Assembly (NCBI GenBank): GCA_963971305.1
Contig: OZ020305.1
Span: forward strand, 48,775,080 to 48,839,079
Direction: 5' to 3'
From: Arcuatula senhousia
Lineage: Eukaryota; Mollusca; Bivalvia; Mytilida; Mytilidae
Length of the DNA stretch: 64,000 nucleotides
Shown: positions 43,616-53,814 of the stretch, piece after piece
How positions within the stretch are numbered: the stretch's first letter is position 1
Layout: each line of letters starts with the position of its first letter
Made by a program: the position numbers and the translations under genes
Notes under the pieces: model-generated
The model's input: only the letters and a program-made list of their open reading frames with translations
Told to the model about the DNA's origin: nothing
Database searches by the model: none

Positions 43616-43748
43616 CATAAGGAACGTTTTCAGCAGGGAGATACTGATATTGTCTTTGTCCAAAGGATTGGCTGTATGCTGCTGTCAACAAAACACAAGC
43701 TATTAAAACAAATAGTAACTTCTTTGCCATCCTGTGTGATATGGGTTT
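43616..43748 (-). CDS. secreted peptide gene 2, signal-peptide exon
   Basis: The acceptor TTTTAATTGCAG (AG at 43750-43749) opens an 18-nt leader, AAACCCATATCACACAGG, directly before ATG at 43730-43728. The donor is TATG|GTATGT (43616|43615). The 38 codons plus one base encode a signal peptide (MAKKLLFVLIACVLLTAAYS, cut probably near SQ) and QSFGQRQYQYLPAENVPY. Gene 1 shares MxxKLLF.L.AC, SQ, Y-Y-P....PY, the CCATAT leader block and phase 1 donor. A 71-codon frame overlapping here on the same strand is a shadow. No other exon-like sequence was found between this exon and 36939. Confidence 0.78.
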
Positions 43749-44271
43749 CTGCAATTAAAACAATGGTTGAATATGGCATTATAATATATTTTTTTTAATT
43801 GGCAATATGTATTTAAAACTTGAATGATAACTTGTGTAGTCTTGAAATGCCTTCTAACATTCATTTTAATAGTCTGTGTCGTCGAATTTAATGGGAAAAA
43901 CTTAAATTTTCTACACAACTTACAATCATATTGAATGATGAGGCGCTAATAAAAGTTTTACAATTGCATGTCTTATTGAATTTAACCAATCATGCACCAA
44001 ATGTAACACGTTATCACTCCTAGCAATAGGAATTAGGAACACATTAAGAGTTCAATAATTTTACTATGCTTTCGCTTCGATATACCATCATGTATATATT
44101 TATTTTTATGAACCAACAACTTCATTATTTTTACAAAGCGGATACATATAGAGTGAAATGATTTTCTCTTCTTATCCAAGGGGCTGAAGTCAGTTAATTT
44201 ATTATGTGAAAAAATCCTTAACTGTTGTAAGGCAAATTGTTTAACTCAATGTGGTTATATATGTAGTAACT

Positions 44272-44946
44272 ACAGGCTTCCAAGAATCTGAATCGCTCAC
44301 TGATGAAATGGAACTATTATGGGGCATCTGAGGCGAAAAACTACAATAAAGGGTCATCATACAATTTCCACCTACATGTATAATAAGGTTATTGTATCTA
44401 TAATTTTATAGGTCAAAAATATGAAAATGCTATTTTTCACATTTAAAGGATCAAAACCCCTATTAGGGGTCTCTTACAACTTCGACCCAATGGAGAGCAC
44501 ATTGAGAGAAAGCAACAGTTTTTCTCCATCTGCTATTGTTTTCATTCTATAGGCCAAAACATGGAAAAAACGCAAACTTTAACCTTTAAAGGGTATTATC
44601 TCCTGTAAGGGGTTATCTGACAACTTTGACTATACATGGAAACTTTTGTAGATCTTTTCATACTGGAGGAGAATGGGTGCATCAAGTTCTATCTATTATA
44701 GTTTTCGATTTATACGCCAAAAACTGGGGTCTGACCTACTGGTCCTTTTTTTGCAACGGCGGCCATTTCGTTTGGTTTGCACTTCACATTTAGAAAAATC
44801 TTGGTAGAAGACATCCCATAGATGATGTTTGCAAAGTTTCAAAATAAACCCTTCAGTAGTTTTAGAGGAGAAGATTTTTGAAAAATGTAAATTGACGACG
44901 TCGGACGCCAAGTGATGGCAATCCTTTTGGTAATGTGAGCTAAAAA
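44272..44946 (+). repeat. family D repeat, diverged copy
   Basis: The head is CAGGCTTCCAAGAATCTGAA, then TCGCTCAC. The body has GCAACGGCGGCCATTTCGTT. The end is GGTAATGTGAGCTAAAAAT. It lies in the first intron of gene 2. Confidence 0.6.
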
Positions 44947-45205
44947 TTATTACAATCGATTCGAGTGTTCCTTGGAATTGTTATATACATTTTTGCACTT
45001 GAGTATTTTGAAAATAAAAGATTTAAAATGCTAGAAATTTATTCCGCTCGGCGAATGCATAAAAATGTCAGACTGTAGAATATACATATTTAAGTTCAGA
45101 AAATCACGTCAGTTGTTTTATTTTGCACCCAAAAAGTAATATAAAAGATGTTTCTGGATTCTTCTTATCAAGCCTTTGCTTATTTTTTTTTTTTGATATA
45201 TTGAA

Positions 45206-46780
45206 ACAAGAGGCTCCCAGGAGCCTAAAATCGCTCACCGGAACTACACAGATACATATATTTTGTAGATATTATTGTGCTTAACCATATGCGATTTAAA
45301 TTTCTGAAATATATTGGTTAGTTTTCAAGATATTGGGCTTAATAAGTGCAAAATTGGGCAACAATTACGAAAAAGGACAATAACTCCCACATCAGCAGTC
45401 AGATCTTTTCCGAAATTTCAGGACAGGTAGATCTTAATATGCTGATCACTTTTGATTCTTGCACAATTTTGATATCTGAAACAAGTTTTGAGTTATTAGC
45501 AAAAAAAATAAAATTTACCCCTATGTTCTATTTTTAGCCATGACGGCCATGTTTTTGACGAATCAAAAATCTGAATGACAGTGTTGTAGCATATAAACTA
45601 TTAAACAAGTGTGCGAAGTTAAGATGCAGTTGGACTTAGGGTGTCAGACAAGTTAATCTTTGAAATTCAGGGGAAACGTAATGAAAAATTGTAAATTTTG
45701 TTGTTTTAAGGACAATAACTCCTAAAAGAAATGATCCTACAGCTTTGACCTAAATACATTTAATGTAGATCTTGAAGTGTTTAATCATATGCAATTTAAA
45801 TTTTTGAAATATCTTGTATAGTTTTCAAGATATATGGCTAAATACGTGAAAAATTTTGAAAAAATCCAGAAAAAGGGCATTAACTCCTACATCAATTGTT
45901 GGATCTTCTTGAAACTTTCAGAGCAAGTGGATCTTGAGATGTTGATCACTTTTGTTAGCCATCCAAATTTTGATATCTGTAACCATTTTTGAGTAATTAG
46001 CAAAACAAACTGCAATTTAACCCTATGTTCTTTTTTTTAGCCATGGCTGTCATATTTTTTGACGAATCAAAAATCTGAACCATCAAAATTGTAGCATTTA
46101 TGCTATTAAATAACTGTGCCAAGTTTGGTTGAAGTTGGATGTATGGTGTCAGACAAGTTAATCTTTGAAATTCAGGGGAAAAGTAATGCAAAATGGTAAT
46201 TTTTTACACTTTAAGGGCCATAACTCCTAAAAGAAATGGTTCTACAGCTTTGACCTCATTACATTAAATGTAGATCTTGATGTGTTTAATCATATGCAAT
46301 TTGAATTTTTAAAATATCTTGTATAGTTTTCAAGATATAGGGCTAAATAAGTGCACAATTTAAAAAAAAAAACAAGAAAAAAGGGCAATAACTCCTACAT
46401 CGGTTGTTGGATCTTCTTGAAAATTTCTGGGCATGTAGATCATGAGGTGCTGATCACTATCACCCTCGCAAAAAAGAATTTTGATATCTGTTACCGTTTT
46501 TGAGTTATTTGCAAAAAAACTGCAATTTACCCCTATGTTCTATTTTTAGCCACAGCGGCCATGTTATTCATCCAATCCAAAATTCGAACCATGGTTTTGT
46601 AAAAGACATACTATAAAACAACCCTACTAAGTTTAGTAACATTTGGCCAAGCGGTTTCAGAGAAAAAGATTTTTGAAAAGTTGGACGACGGACGACGGAT
46701 GGACGGACGGACGGACGGACGACGGACGCCAAGTGACGGCAATAGCTCATATGACCCTTCAGGTCAGGTGAGCTAAAAAG
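45206..46780 (+). repeat. family D repeat, long copy with repeated modules
   Basis: The head is ACAAGAGGCTCCCAGGAGCC with CGCTCACCGG. Modules of ~480 bp recur (GCAATTTAAATTT.TGAAATAT; GGACAATAACTCCTA; TTTTAGCCA.G.CGG.CAT). The tail has GACGGACGG units, then CAGGTCAGGTGAGCTAAAAA. The CTCACC/GGTGAG ends are inverted. Confidence 0.7.
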
Positions 46781-46840
46781 CAGAATGCGCTAATTTTAAA
46801 ATATTGAATTTCATAATTTCACGGGAAATAAGAACCTTAC

Positions 46841-46915
46841 CTATCTATAGCCGGTATAATCCATATGTCTGGTTTTTCGAATGGTCATCTCATACAAGGT
46901 AACTTTATGCCCATG
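46841..46915 (-). other. secreted peptide gene 2, 5' leader exon and promoter region
   Basis: The donor CTATAGATAG|GTAAGG (exon end 46841) with AGATGACCAT (46890-46881) and CATATGGAT upstream matches the gene 1 leader exon. Further up, GACAAGTTTTTCCC corresponds to CAAGTTTTACCC of gene 1. A TTTAATAAAGG tract near 46930 might act as a TATA-like element. The transcription start is not known. Confidence 0.55.
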
Positions 46916-47107
46916 GGAAAAACTTGTCCTTTATTAAAGTTCATGCACTAAAATGAATTAATACGTGTCAAGATAAAGTAAATGACGAATCGTCTTTAAG
47001 TTATTTCCAAAAGTAAAAAGCTTTTTACCATTTTAACAAAAATTAAGTAATGGATCCTAAGTTTAAAGAAAAGTTTGCTGACACAAAAGTTGTTAAGCCT
47101 TTAGTTA

Positions 47108-47590
47108 CTAGCCCCGCGTGGGGACCGACTGGCGAAAAGCCGGTCCGCAGCAGCGTCTAGCTTGTCATCAGAGGCGACTTATGACACTGGGTTAGTGCTT
47201 AGTCCACAGAGCTTCCGAGATGTATAGGTTATACGTACCCTAGTTGGCTAAATAGGGTAGCCGCCTTCCGTGGGAGTTGTCAGGTCTTTTATACGGAAAA
47301 CCTAACCGCGGACCATAATGGGCCAACGTGTGTGGAAATTTCCACGCTTTATGCACGTAAAATCGCCGCCATGTAGTGCACCGAAAAAGGCTGAGTTTTA
47401 CGCCACATGCATAAATCTCACCTCTTTGTCAGAGTATGGTCTTAAAAAATGAACTGTTGCTTTGTTTCCCACACATTACCATATTTTTCAACATAGGTCT
47501 AGTTTCATGTTCATTTTATTCTCTTCATCACCATTGTATACCTTATATAGTGTTGCTAGGTCGTAAAACACCAACCCACTCATTCAGTTT
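47108..47590 (+). repeat. family A retroposon, near full length
   Basis: AGCCCCGCGTGGGGACCGAC hairpin start, GTCCGCAGCAGCGTCTAGCT, TGGGTTAGTGCTTAGTCCAC, then TTCATGTTCATTTTATTC. The end is GTTGCTAGGTCGTAAAACACC with an ACTCATTC tail. Confidence 0.65.
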
Positions 47591-47643
47591 CCGCATATTA
47601 ATAGCCTAAGACTAGAGTACTTTTATTGGTTTTACTAATGATC

Positions 47644-47911
47644 ATCCTCGGATACCCAGAGGTTCTTCTCTCGCTTACTCATTCATCACCCCTGGGACAT
47701 TACGCATGAAATACTTCGTTTTTGATAGTTTTGTATCGAGCTTCCTGATTGGTCGCTTTACATTTTTCTAAAGCGATTTTAACTTGTTTCTATATAGATA
47801 TAATATCAAGTTCAAGATCAGATCCTGAACTCGAAACGAACAATTCCATGCCAAATGTCCCAGGGGTGATGAATGAGTAAGCGAGAGAAGAACCCATGGG
47901 TTTCCGAGGAT
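47644..47911. mobile_element. 268-bp MITE, same family as 36339-36606
   Basis: The termini are ATCCTCGGATACCCAGAGG and CATGGGTTTCCGAGGAT. The length is identical to the 36339 copy. The flanks ACTAATGATC and GCTAATGATGC retain an imperfect target duplication (CTAATGAT). Confidence 0.8.
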
Positions 47912-48130
47912 GCTAATGATGCATGTAACAGTTTTATTCAGTTATTTATTTTACATATTTTTTTTCTATTCTTTAAAAATTTTCGTAAAGATGCCACTTT
48001 TGGTTAAAATAAAAGGCCGTTTACACATCATTTTTACTAGTCTCGAACCCAAACTCATACTACCAAGGTAGTGAGTCTCTTATCATTTATTGATAAGCGT
48101 CTGGGTGACCGAGACTACATTTTTACCAGC

Positions 48131-48166
48131 GTTGTTGTATTGTATTGTATTGTATTGTATTGTATT
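48131..48166 (+). repeat. (TTGTA)n microsatellite
   Basis: About seven TTGTA units. The last eight bases ATTGTATT (48159-48166) also serve as the hAT-like target duplication. A shorter run lies on the far side at 51873-51890. Confidence 0.8.
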
Positions 48167-48551
48167 TAGGGATGGCAACGATTAACCGGTTAACCGGTTA
48201 TTCGGTCGGAAAGATCAAAACCGGTTACAAATTTCGATAATCGATTAGTCGTTAAAAATTTCAATAAAACTTATTGTTTTGTGACTATTTCATAGTACAT
48301 TTAAAACTCAATTACATGTATTTAATTAATAATCAGAATCACAAAGAAATCTGATTGAAATGGGTAATAAGCGATGATTACTCCAAGCCCTGGAATTAGT
48401 TTGGACAAAATTGTTTATACAAACGATCACTAAAAATAATAAAAACATACATACATACATACATATCCTCTCTATTTCATATTGCTGCTGTTTCTGCTCT
48501 CTGCCATGTGGTCCATCCGTTTTCATTTCTTTCTTTTTCAACAGTTCGTCT

Positions 48552-49890
48552 CTAGGTGTTCTTTTGTCTTCCAGCTTTTCTTTTACCTTCAGGCGTCCAG
48601 GTTAGTGCTATCTTGATGTTACTGTTACTTTCTCTACGTAGAATGTGACCTATGTATCTCCACCTTCGCGCTTTGATTATATGGGACAGTGATGTGGTCT
48701 TGGTACGGGTGTACAGATCGGTGTTTGAGATCTTCTCAGGCCAATGTATCTTCAATATCCTACGTAGGCATTTGCGGTGGAATATGTCTAACCTCTCTTC
48801 ATCTTTTTTCGTTGTTCTCCATAGCTTTGCGCAATAGAGCAGTACAGAAATTACGTTGGCACTAAATAATCGTAATTTAGTTCTGGTACTGTACTTTGGT
48901 GATTTCCATACCTGGGTTAATGCACAATAGGCAGATCTTGCTAGCCCCAGTCTCCTTGTTATGTCTCTTTCAGTGCCACCATTTTTGTCCATGGTTGTTC
49001 CTAAATATAGGAAGGAGTCTGTATCTTCCACCTCAGTGTTGTTTATTCTGACTTTCTGCTGGTTCTTACAGTTCATTCTCATTGTCATTGTTTTCTTTGC
49101 ATTTATGTTAAGCGCAGTGTACTTTGCATCATCATGTAACCTGTTCGTTTTCTCTTGCAACTCGGTGAATCTACTTGCTAATAGGGCAAGGTCATCAGCG
49201 TAGTCAAGGTCTTCAAGTCTGGTGGTAAAGTTCCATCTGATGCCCCTGCTCTTGTTGTTGGTGTTCCTCATTATCCAGTCAATGATGATGATGAAGAGAA
49301 AGCCTGACATAACACAACCTTGCTTCACCCCAGTTTTAACTTCGAACCACTCTGATGTTTTACCGCCTTCTAGGACACAGCACTTGCTACCCATGTATAT
49401 GTTCTTAATGATGTTAACATATATATCAGGAACACCATAGTGTCTTAAAATTTCCCACATTCTTTCCTGTATGATGCTATCGAATGCTTTCTTAAAATCT
49501 ATAAAATTTAAGTATAGTGGAGCATTCCATTCTTGGCATTGTTCCAGGATGTTACGTAGGATAAAGACTTGCTCAGTTGTTTCATGGCCACTTCTAAATG
49601 CTGCTTGTTCGTCTCTGAGTTGTTGTTCTACTCCATCTCTCATTCGATCAATAATAATTCTGCAGAAAATCTTCGATGGAACAGATAAGAGAGATTTGCC
49701 CCTGTAGTTGTCGCATAATGTCAGGTCACCTTTCTTGGGAATTTTAACAATCAAAGATCGCTTCCAGTCAGTTGGGACTTCCTGTTTGTCAATTATTCTA
49801 TTAAAGAGGAAGAGAAGGCATTTTGTTGATGTTCCAATGCTTTCTTTTAATAGTTCTGGATTGATGTTGTCAATGTCTGTTTTTTTTTTT
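48552..49890 (-). pseudogene. RTE-like LINE reverse transcriptase part
   Basis: Signatures in order on the minus strand: VPTDWKRSLIVKIPKKGD, LCDNYRGKSLLSVPSKIF, DEQAAFRSGHETTEQVF, LYLNFIDFKKAFDSI (motif A), TGVKQGCVMSGFLF, LDYADDLALLASRF (motif C), NAKKTMTM, FLYLGTTMDKNGG. The C-terminal part has LLYCAKLWRTTKKDEERL, FHRKCLRRILKI and ARRWRYIGHILRR. The frame is open from ~49890 to 48552. It is cut from the endonuclease by a SINE insertion plus frameshifts (49900-50357). The protein resembles what is often annotated in animals as craniofacial development protein 2-like, which is RTE-derived. Confidence 0.85.
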
Positions 49891-49947
49891 ACTTTTAAGT
49901 CTCTTTATTGATTTCGCTCATTGTAATATGTCCAGTGTTTATTGTTT

Positions 49948-50301
49948 AGTTTAAACATATTTATTTACCCTGGATTGGGAAACAAGCTTAATGCTTATAA
50001 TAATCCCTCTCCAGCTAGCAGATTGCGAGTGTGGCCATTGTAGCGGCCCCCATTGAGCCTACTCTTATCGAACTCTACAAAGGGGTTTTTAACGTGCATG
50101 GGGTATTGCTCTTCCATACACGGGACAACCTTTTATCGTCCCTTCCGAAGGACTAGCATCGGTTCTTGAGACCATCCTCGCAAATGGTGTCAAGAGAGAG
50201 TCGGAAAATTGGTTCATGAAATTTTCACCCCTGACGAGGATCGAACCGCGAACCACGGTGTTGGTAGCCCGACGCGTTAACCACTACACTACCGGCTCTC
50301 T
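49948..50301 (-). mobile_element. tRNA-derived SINE inside the LINE
   Basis: On the minus strand it starts GAGAGCCGGTAGTGTAGTGG (A-box-like TAGTGTAGTGG) and has GGTTCGATCCTCGTC (B box) ~50 bp later. Both are Pol III promoter boxes from a tRNA. A central ACGTGCATGGGGTATTGCTC-type block reads on the plus strand. A 12-bp target duplication TGTTTATTGTTT flanks it (49936-49947; 50302-50313). Confidence 0.82.
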
Positions 50302-50357
50302 TGTTTATTGTTTCTACGGTATGGTTGTTTTCTACATTACTGTACAGTTGTCTGGAA

Positions 50358-51393
50358 TTATGGTGTCCTCAGGACTTCCTCAAAATGCTCTATCCATCTA
50401 TCTAAAACTTCATCTTCTTGCATGAGCAGTTTGCCCTCTTTGGATTTTATACCACATGTGTTCTTTCTTTTGTTATTATTTAGTTCCCTTGTAAACTTGT
50501 ATAGGTCACTAAGTCTACTTTGAGAGGCTGCCTCTTCTGCTTTGCTCGCTACTTCTTCAAGCCATTTTCTTTTATCTGCCCTTGCATAGTTTTTTACCTC
50601 TTTATCTTTTTCCCTGTATTGGTCTCTCTTCATCTCTTTGATTCTAGCAGTGTTTGTGTTATTTATTTCTTCTTTTATTTTCCTTCTTTGTTCGATGGCA
50701 GTGTAAGTTCTGTCTTGGATCCATTCCTTCCTATCATATTTCTTTGTACCCAGTATCTTATCTGCGCTTTCGTTGTACACTTGTGATATCTTTTTCCAAT
50801 GTTCGTCTATGGTATCATTCTCCTCAGTAAGCTGTTGAAATCTATTCTTAAGATCGGTTTGGAAAGCTTTACAAACCGTTGGGTTCTTTAGTTTATCTAT
50901 ATCATAGGCTGTTCTGGTTTTCTTCCTTTGTTTAACATTTCTATTTAGTCTGAGCCTTACTTTGCATACTACGAGATGATGGTCACTATTTGCGTCTGCC
51001 CAACGCATTGTTCTTACATCTAGCAAGGAACCTTTGTTCCTTCCATTTATCATAACATGGTCTATTTGGTTCTTGTCTCTGTAATTTGGCGATTCCCAAG
51101 TATATTTATGTATGTCTCTATGCTTGAAATCTGTTCCACCAATTACAAGATTATTCAAAGCACAGAACTCTGCTAGTCTTAAACCGTTCTCATTCATGAT
51201 GCCAATTCCTTTACGACCCATCACTCTTTCCCAGCCTTCATTTGATGACCCAACCTTTGCAATTGCGTCACCCATGATGATGATCATGTCATGCTTTGGA
51301 ATAGTGTCTATTTCTTTCTGTAGTTGGTCATAAAACATGTAAAAGGCATCCTTTTCATCTTCATCAGAATCATTTGTTGGACTATAAATTTGC
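50358..51393 (-). pseudogene. RTE-like LINE endonuclease (APE-type), N-terminus missing
   Basis: The minus frame reads QIYSPTNDSDEDEKDAFYMF, then IIIMGDAIAKVGSS (family form GDxNAKVG; the Asn is Ile here), RKGIGIMNENGLRLAEFC, HKYTWESPN, DQIDHVMINGR, and NSDHHLVVCKVRL (catalytic S-D-H). A basic linker to KLLMQEDEVLDRWIEHFEEV leads toward the RT. The first half of the nuclease is missing through 5' truncation, and loss of the GDxN Asn would impair catalysis. Stops after LRTP at 50358 and the SINE separate it from the RT part. Confidence 0.82.
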
Positions 51394-51959
51394 AATAATA
51401 AAAACATTTCATATTAAAAGAATTGCTGATTGCAGTTAAATCGAACTTTCTTTGGTTTGTTAAAACTGTTTTGTTTTCTATTGTTTGCATCGTGGTTTTT
51501 TTTCCTCGTAATGTCCATTTGTGTCTTTTGAATTTGTTGTTTGCCTTTTTGGCTTACGATATTTATTTTTCTCATCAGTGCTCCTTTGCGTCTTTTGCAT
51601 GCAATTCGTGTTTAAAAATTGATTTTTTAAAAACTTATCAAGTTTTTTCCTCTATTCAAACTATTTGGCAATCGCAGATTCAAATCTTATGAATGCGAAT
51701 TGCTCATTTTGACTTGCATTGATGGGACTTAATAACAATCTCACATTGTTTTTTTTTCGCAATTCATTTTGATTTTATTATACTTACATGTATCACCCGG
51801 TTAACCGGTTAATCGATCGGAAGATCTTACGATTAACGGCCGGTGTATAATATGAACAGTTTGTTATCCCTAATTGTATTGTATTGTATTCTATTGACTA
51901 ACATAAAAATATTTGTCTAAATATGATGAAAACAGCCTATACTATATAAACACAAAACT

Positions 51960-52266
51960 ACGCCAATATGTAATTTATCCGTCCAATATGGATATTGGAC
52001 TAGTCAATATGGCATATTGGACTAGTCAATATGGCATGTCAGCCATATTGGTTAGGTTAGTCAATAAAGGTATAATTGCGTAAAGTTATCCATATTGGCT
52101 GAGTTATTGGTCCTCGGCTAGCCATATTGGACTTCGGCTTCGCCTCAGTCCAATATGACTAGCCTTGGACCAATAACTCAGCCAATATGGTCCAAAACTT
52201 TCGCCTCAGTCCAATATGACTAGCCTTGGACCAATAACTCAGCCAATATGGAAAACTTTACGCAAT
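51960..52266. mobile_element. CCAATATGG hairpin MITE with internal duplication
   Basis: ATTGCGTAAAGTTATCCATA and GGCTGAGTTATTGGTCC (from 52075) are inverted at GGACCAATAACTCAGCC, ATATGG, AACTTTACGCAAT (to 52266). The block CAGTCCAATATGACTAGCC...CAGCCAATATGG is tandemly duplicated. To the left, TATTGGACTAGTCAATATGG repeats at 51985-52035. Confidence 0.65.
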
Positions 52267-53159
52267 AATACTATAGTATTGTATTGTCGAATGCAGTTTG
52301 GTCGACCTCTAAAGTGACTTAAGTCCTCAAAATCCTGGTAAAAAACCTGGGTAACCCATATAAATACAATTTATGGTTAATTGTCCCTTTGGTTACCTCT
52401 GTCCATGTTTGTGTGTGTGTGTCACTGTGTTGTGGTTTAGCGATTTTTTCGACGCATCGGCATAGGCCATATAGGGCGGTCAGTATTAATGGTAGAAGAA
52501 ACCGAAGCACCCGGGGGAAACTACTGACCCTGGGCGGGTATCCAACAAGCCCCTTTTTGTAATAAACCGGGACTAGATACAACAACCTCGTAATTGACTA
52601 ATGGTCAATACACTGTAGTATGGTATTTTACACAGCGCCTTGTACACCACTCGGCCACCCAGGTCCCTTGTTCATTTGTCTAATACTTATATGGCATCTA
52701 GAGGCGTATTGTAAGGGCGCAAGGTAACAGGTGCATTGTAAGGGCGCTCGACTTTTGAAATTTTTAAACAGAATATTAAGTACGTTTTATTGGAGTGTTT
52801 AACTTAAGCAAAACCTGACGTTTTAAACAATTTTGAATTTAAAAATCGGAAATTTCAGCGACAAAAATATTAGAAACTTTATGGTAAATTGTGTCAGACA
52901 AGTCTGACGACCAGGCTTGTGATTACCCTCGGTGACCTCTGGTCCACCAGCAACAGTTACCGCCCAGTGGTTTCAAAGTTACAAATACCAAACCACGGGT
53001 ATAAACGGTTAATTTGAAGTTAACTTAACTCTGTCTTTTACAACACTTTAAAATAGCGATTTGGGATTCTACATCTACTAATTCTACCGGATCATGGCCA
53101 CAATTTACAAACTGAATATTTTGCCATGACTCCGGTGCGAATACGGACCCCTCTCCCTC
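52267..53159. other. no gene seen
   Basis: Unique-looking sequence without supported coding regions. Several short-ORF readings exist but none shows family motifs. Confidence 0.5.
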
Positions 53160-53814
53160 CCCCATATGTTTTTATTTTTAGATTTAGTCCAGCTTTGACA
53201 GTGAAGCTTTAAAAGCCTCAACTGACGGCGCCGATACTACCCCAGTAGGGAGACTATTCCAGTCTTAATTTGAACGTTCGTGGAAAGAAGGAAAAATTCC
53301 GGTAATTTAATGCTGCTGAAATTTGAAAGCTTTTGTCATGCATGTTTCTTGATAATCGTTTACATACATGTGATTCTCCCGCCGGGAGACGAAATCTCCC
53401 TACTTTTTGATCCATCTCCCGTTCTCCCGACTTTTTGTGTAATCTCCCGCTTTTTCAAGACATGGCAAAATTTTAATTTTGTAGACATTTTAATTGATCA
53501 GCCATAAAACATTTCCGGTGTTTTAGGGGCAGGTGTTAAATTAACAGGTGTAGGTGTTATTCTAAGTTTATTGCCATAATTGACCTGATAATTGTATAAC
53601 AGTTTGAGAAAACGGTTTAGGTGGAATCAAACGATCTTAAGCTAATTATCCTTTGGGGAACGGTCATTATTTATCAGTTGGGGGGGGGGGCTGGGTAAAT
53701 TTAGGGGGGGTTGAAATTTTTTTTGGTTGAAAGATGGGGGGGTCTGAAATTTTAAAGTTGAATCTGTTGGGGGGGCCTTAATTTTTTATGGTAATTTTAT
53801 CAGTTGGGGGGGTC

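Larger units (their letters stand above)
48449..51393 (-). mobile_element. RTE-type LINE, 5'-truncated, inside the hAT-like element
   Basis: A 14-bp target duplication AATAATAAAAACAT flanks it (48435-48448; 51394-51407). The 3' end on the minus strand is a (ATGT)n tail (48449-48465), as usual for RTE-like LINEs. The 5' end is lost within the endonuclease. A tRNA-derived SINE interrupts it at 49948-50301. Confidence 0.82.
48167..51872. mobile_element. hAT-like transposon remnant, hosts a LINE
   Basis: The ends TAGGGATGGCAACGATTAACC and (inverse) GGTTAATCG...GTTATCCCTA carry repeated ACCGGTTAACCGGTTA blocks. The 8-bp target duplication ATTGTATT sits at 48159-48166 and 51873-51880; it lies in a microsatellite, so it is less decisive. 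Without the inserted LINE the element is under 1 kb, so it is non-autonomous. Confidence 0.7.

Noticed and set aside
48037..48117. Short inverted ends TAGTCTCG...CGAGACTA as a MITE
   Set aside because: Arms are interrupted and no target duplication was found; too weak to list.
50225..50299. tRNA gene on the minus strand
   Set aside because: A and B boxes are present but the cloverleaf is not maintained and it heads a SINE with a target duplication.
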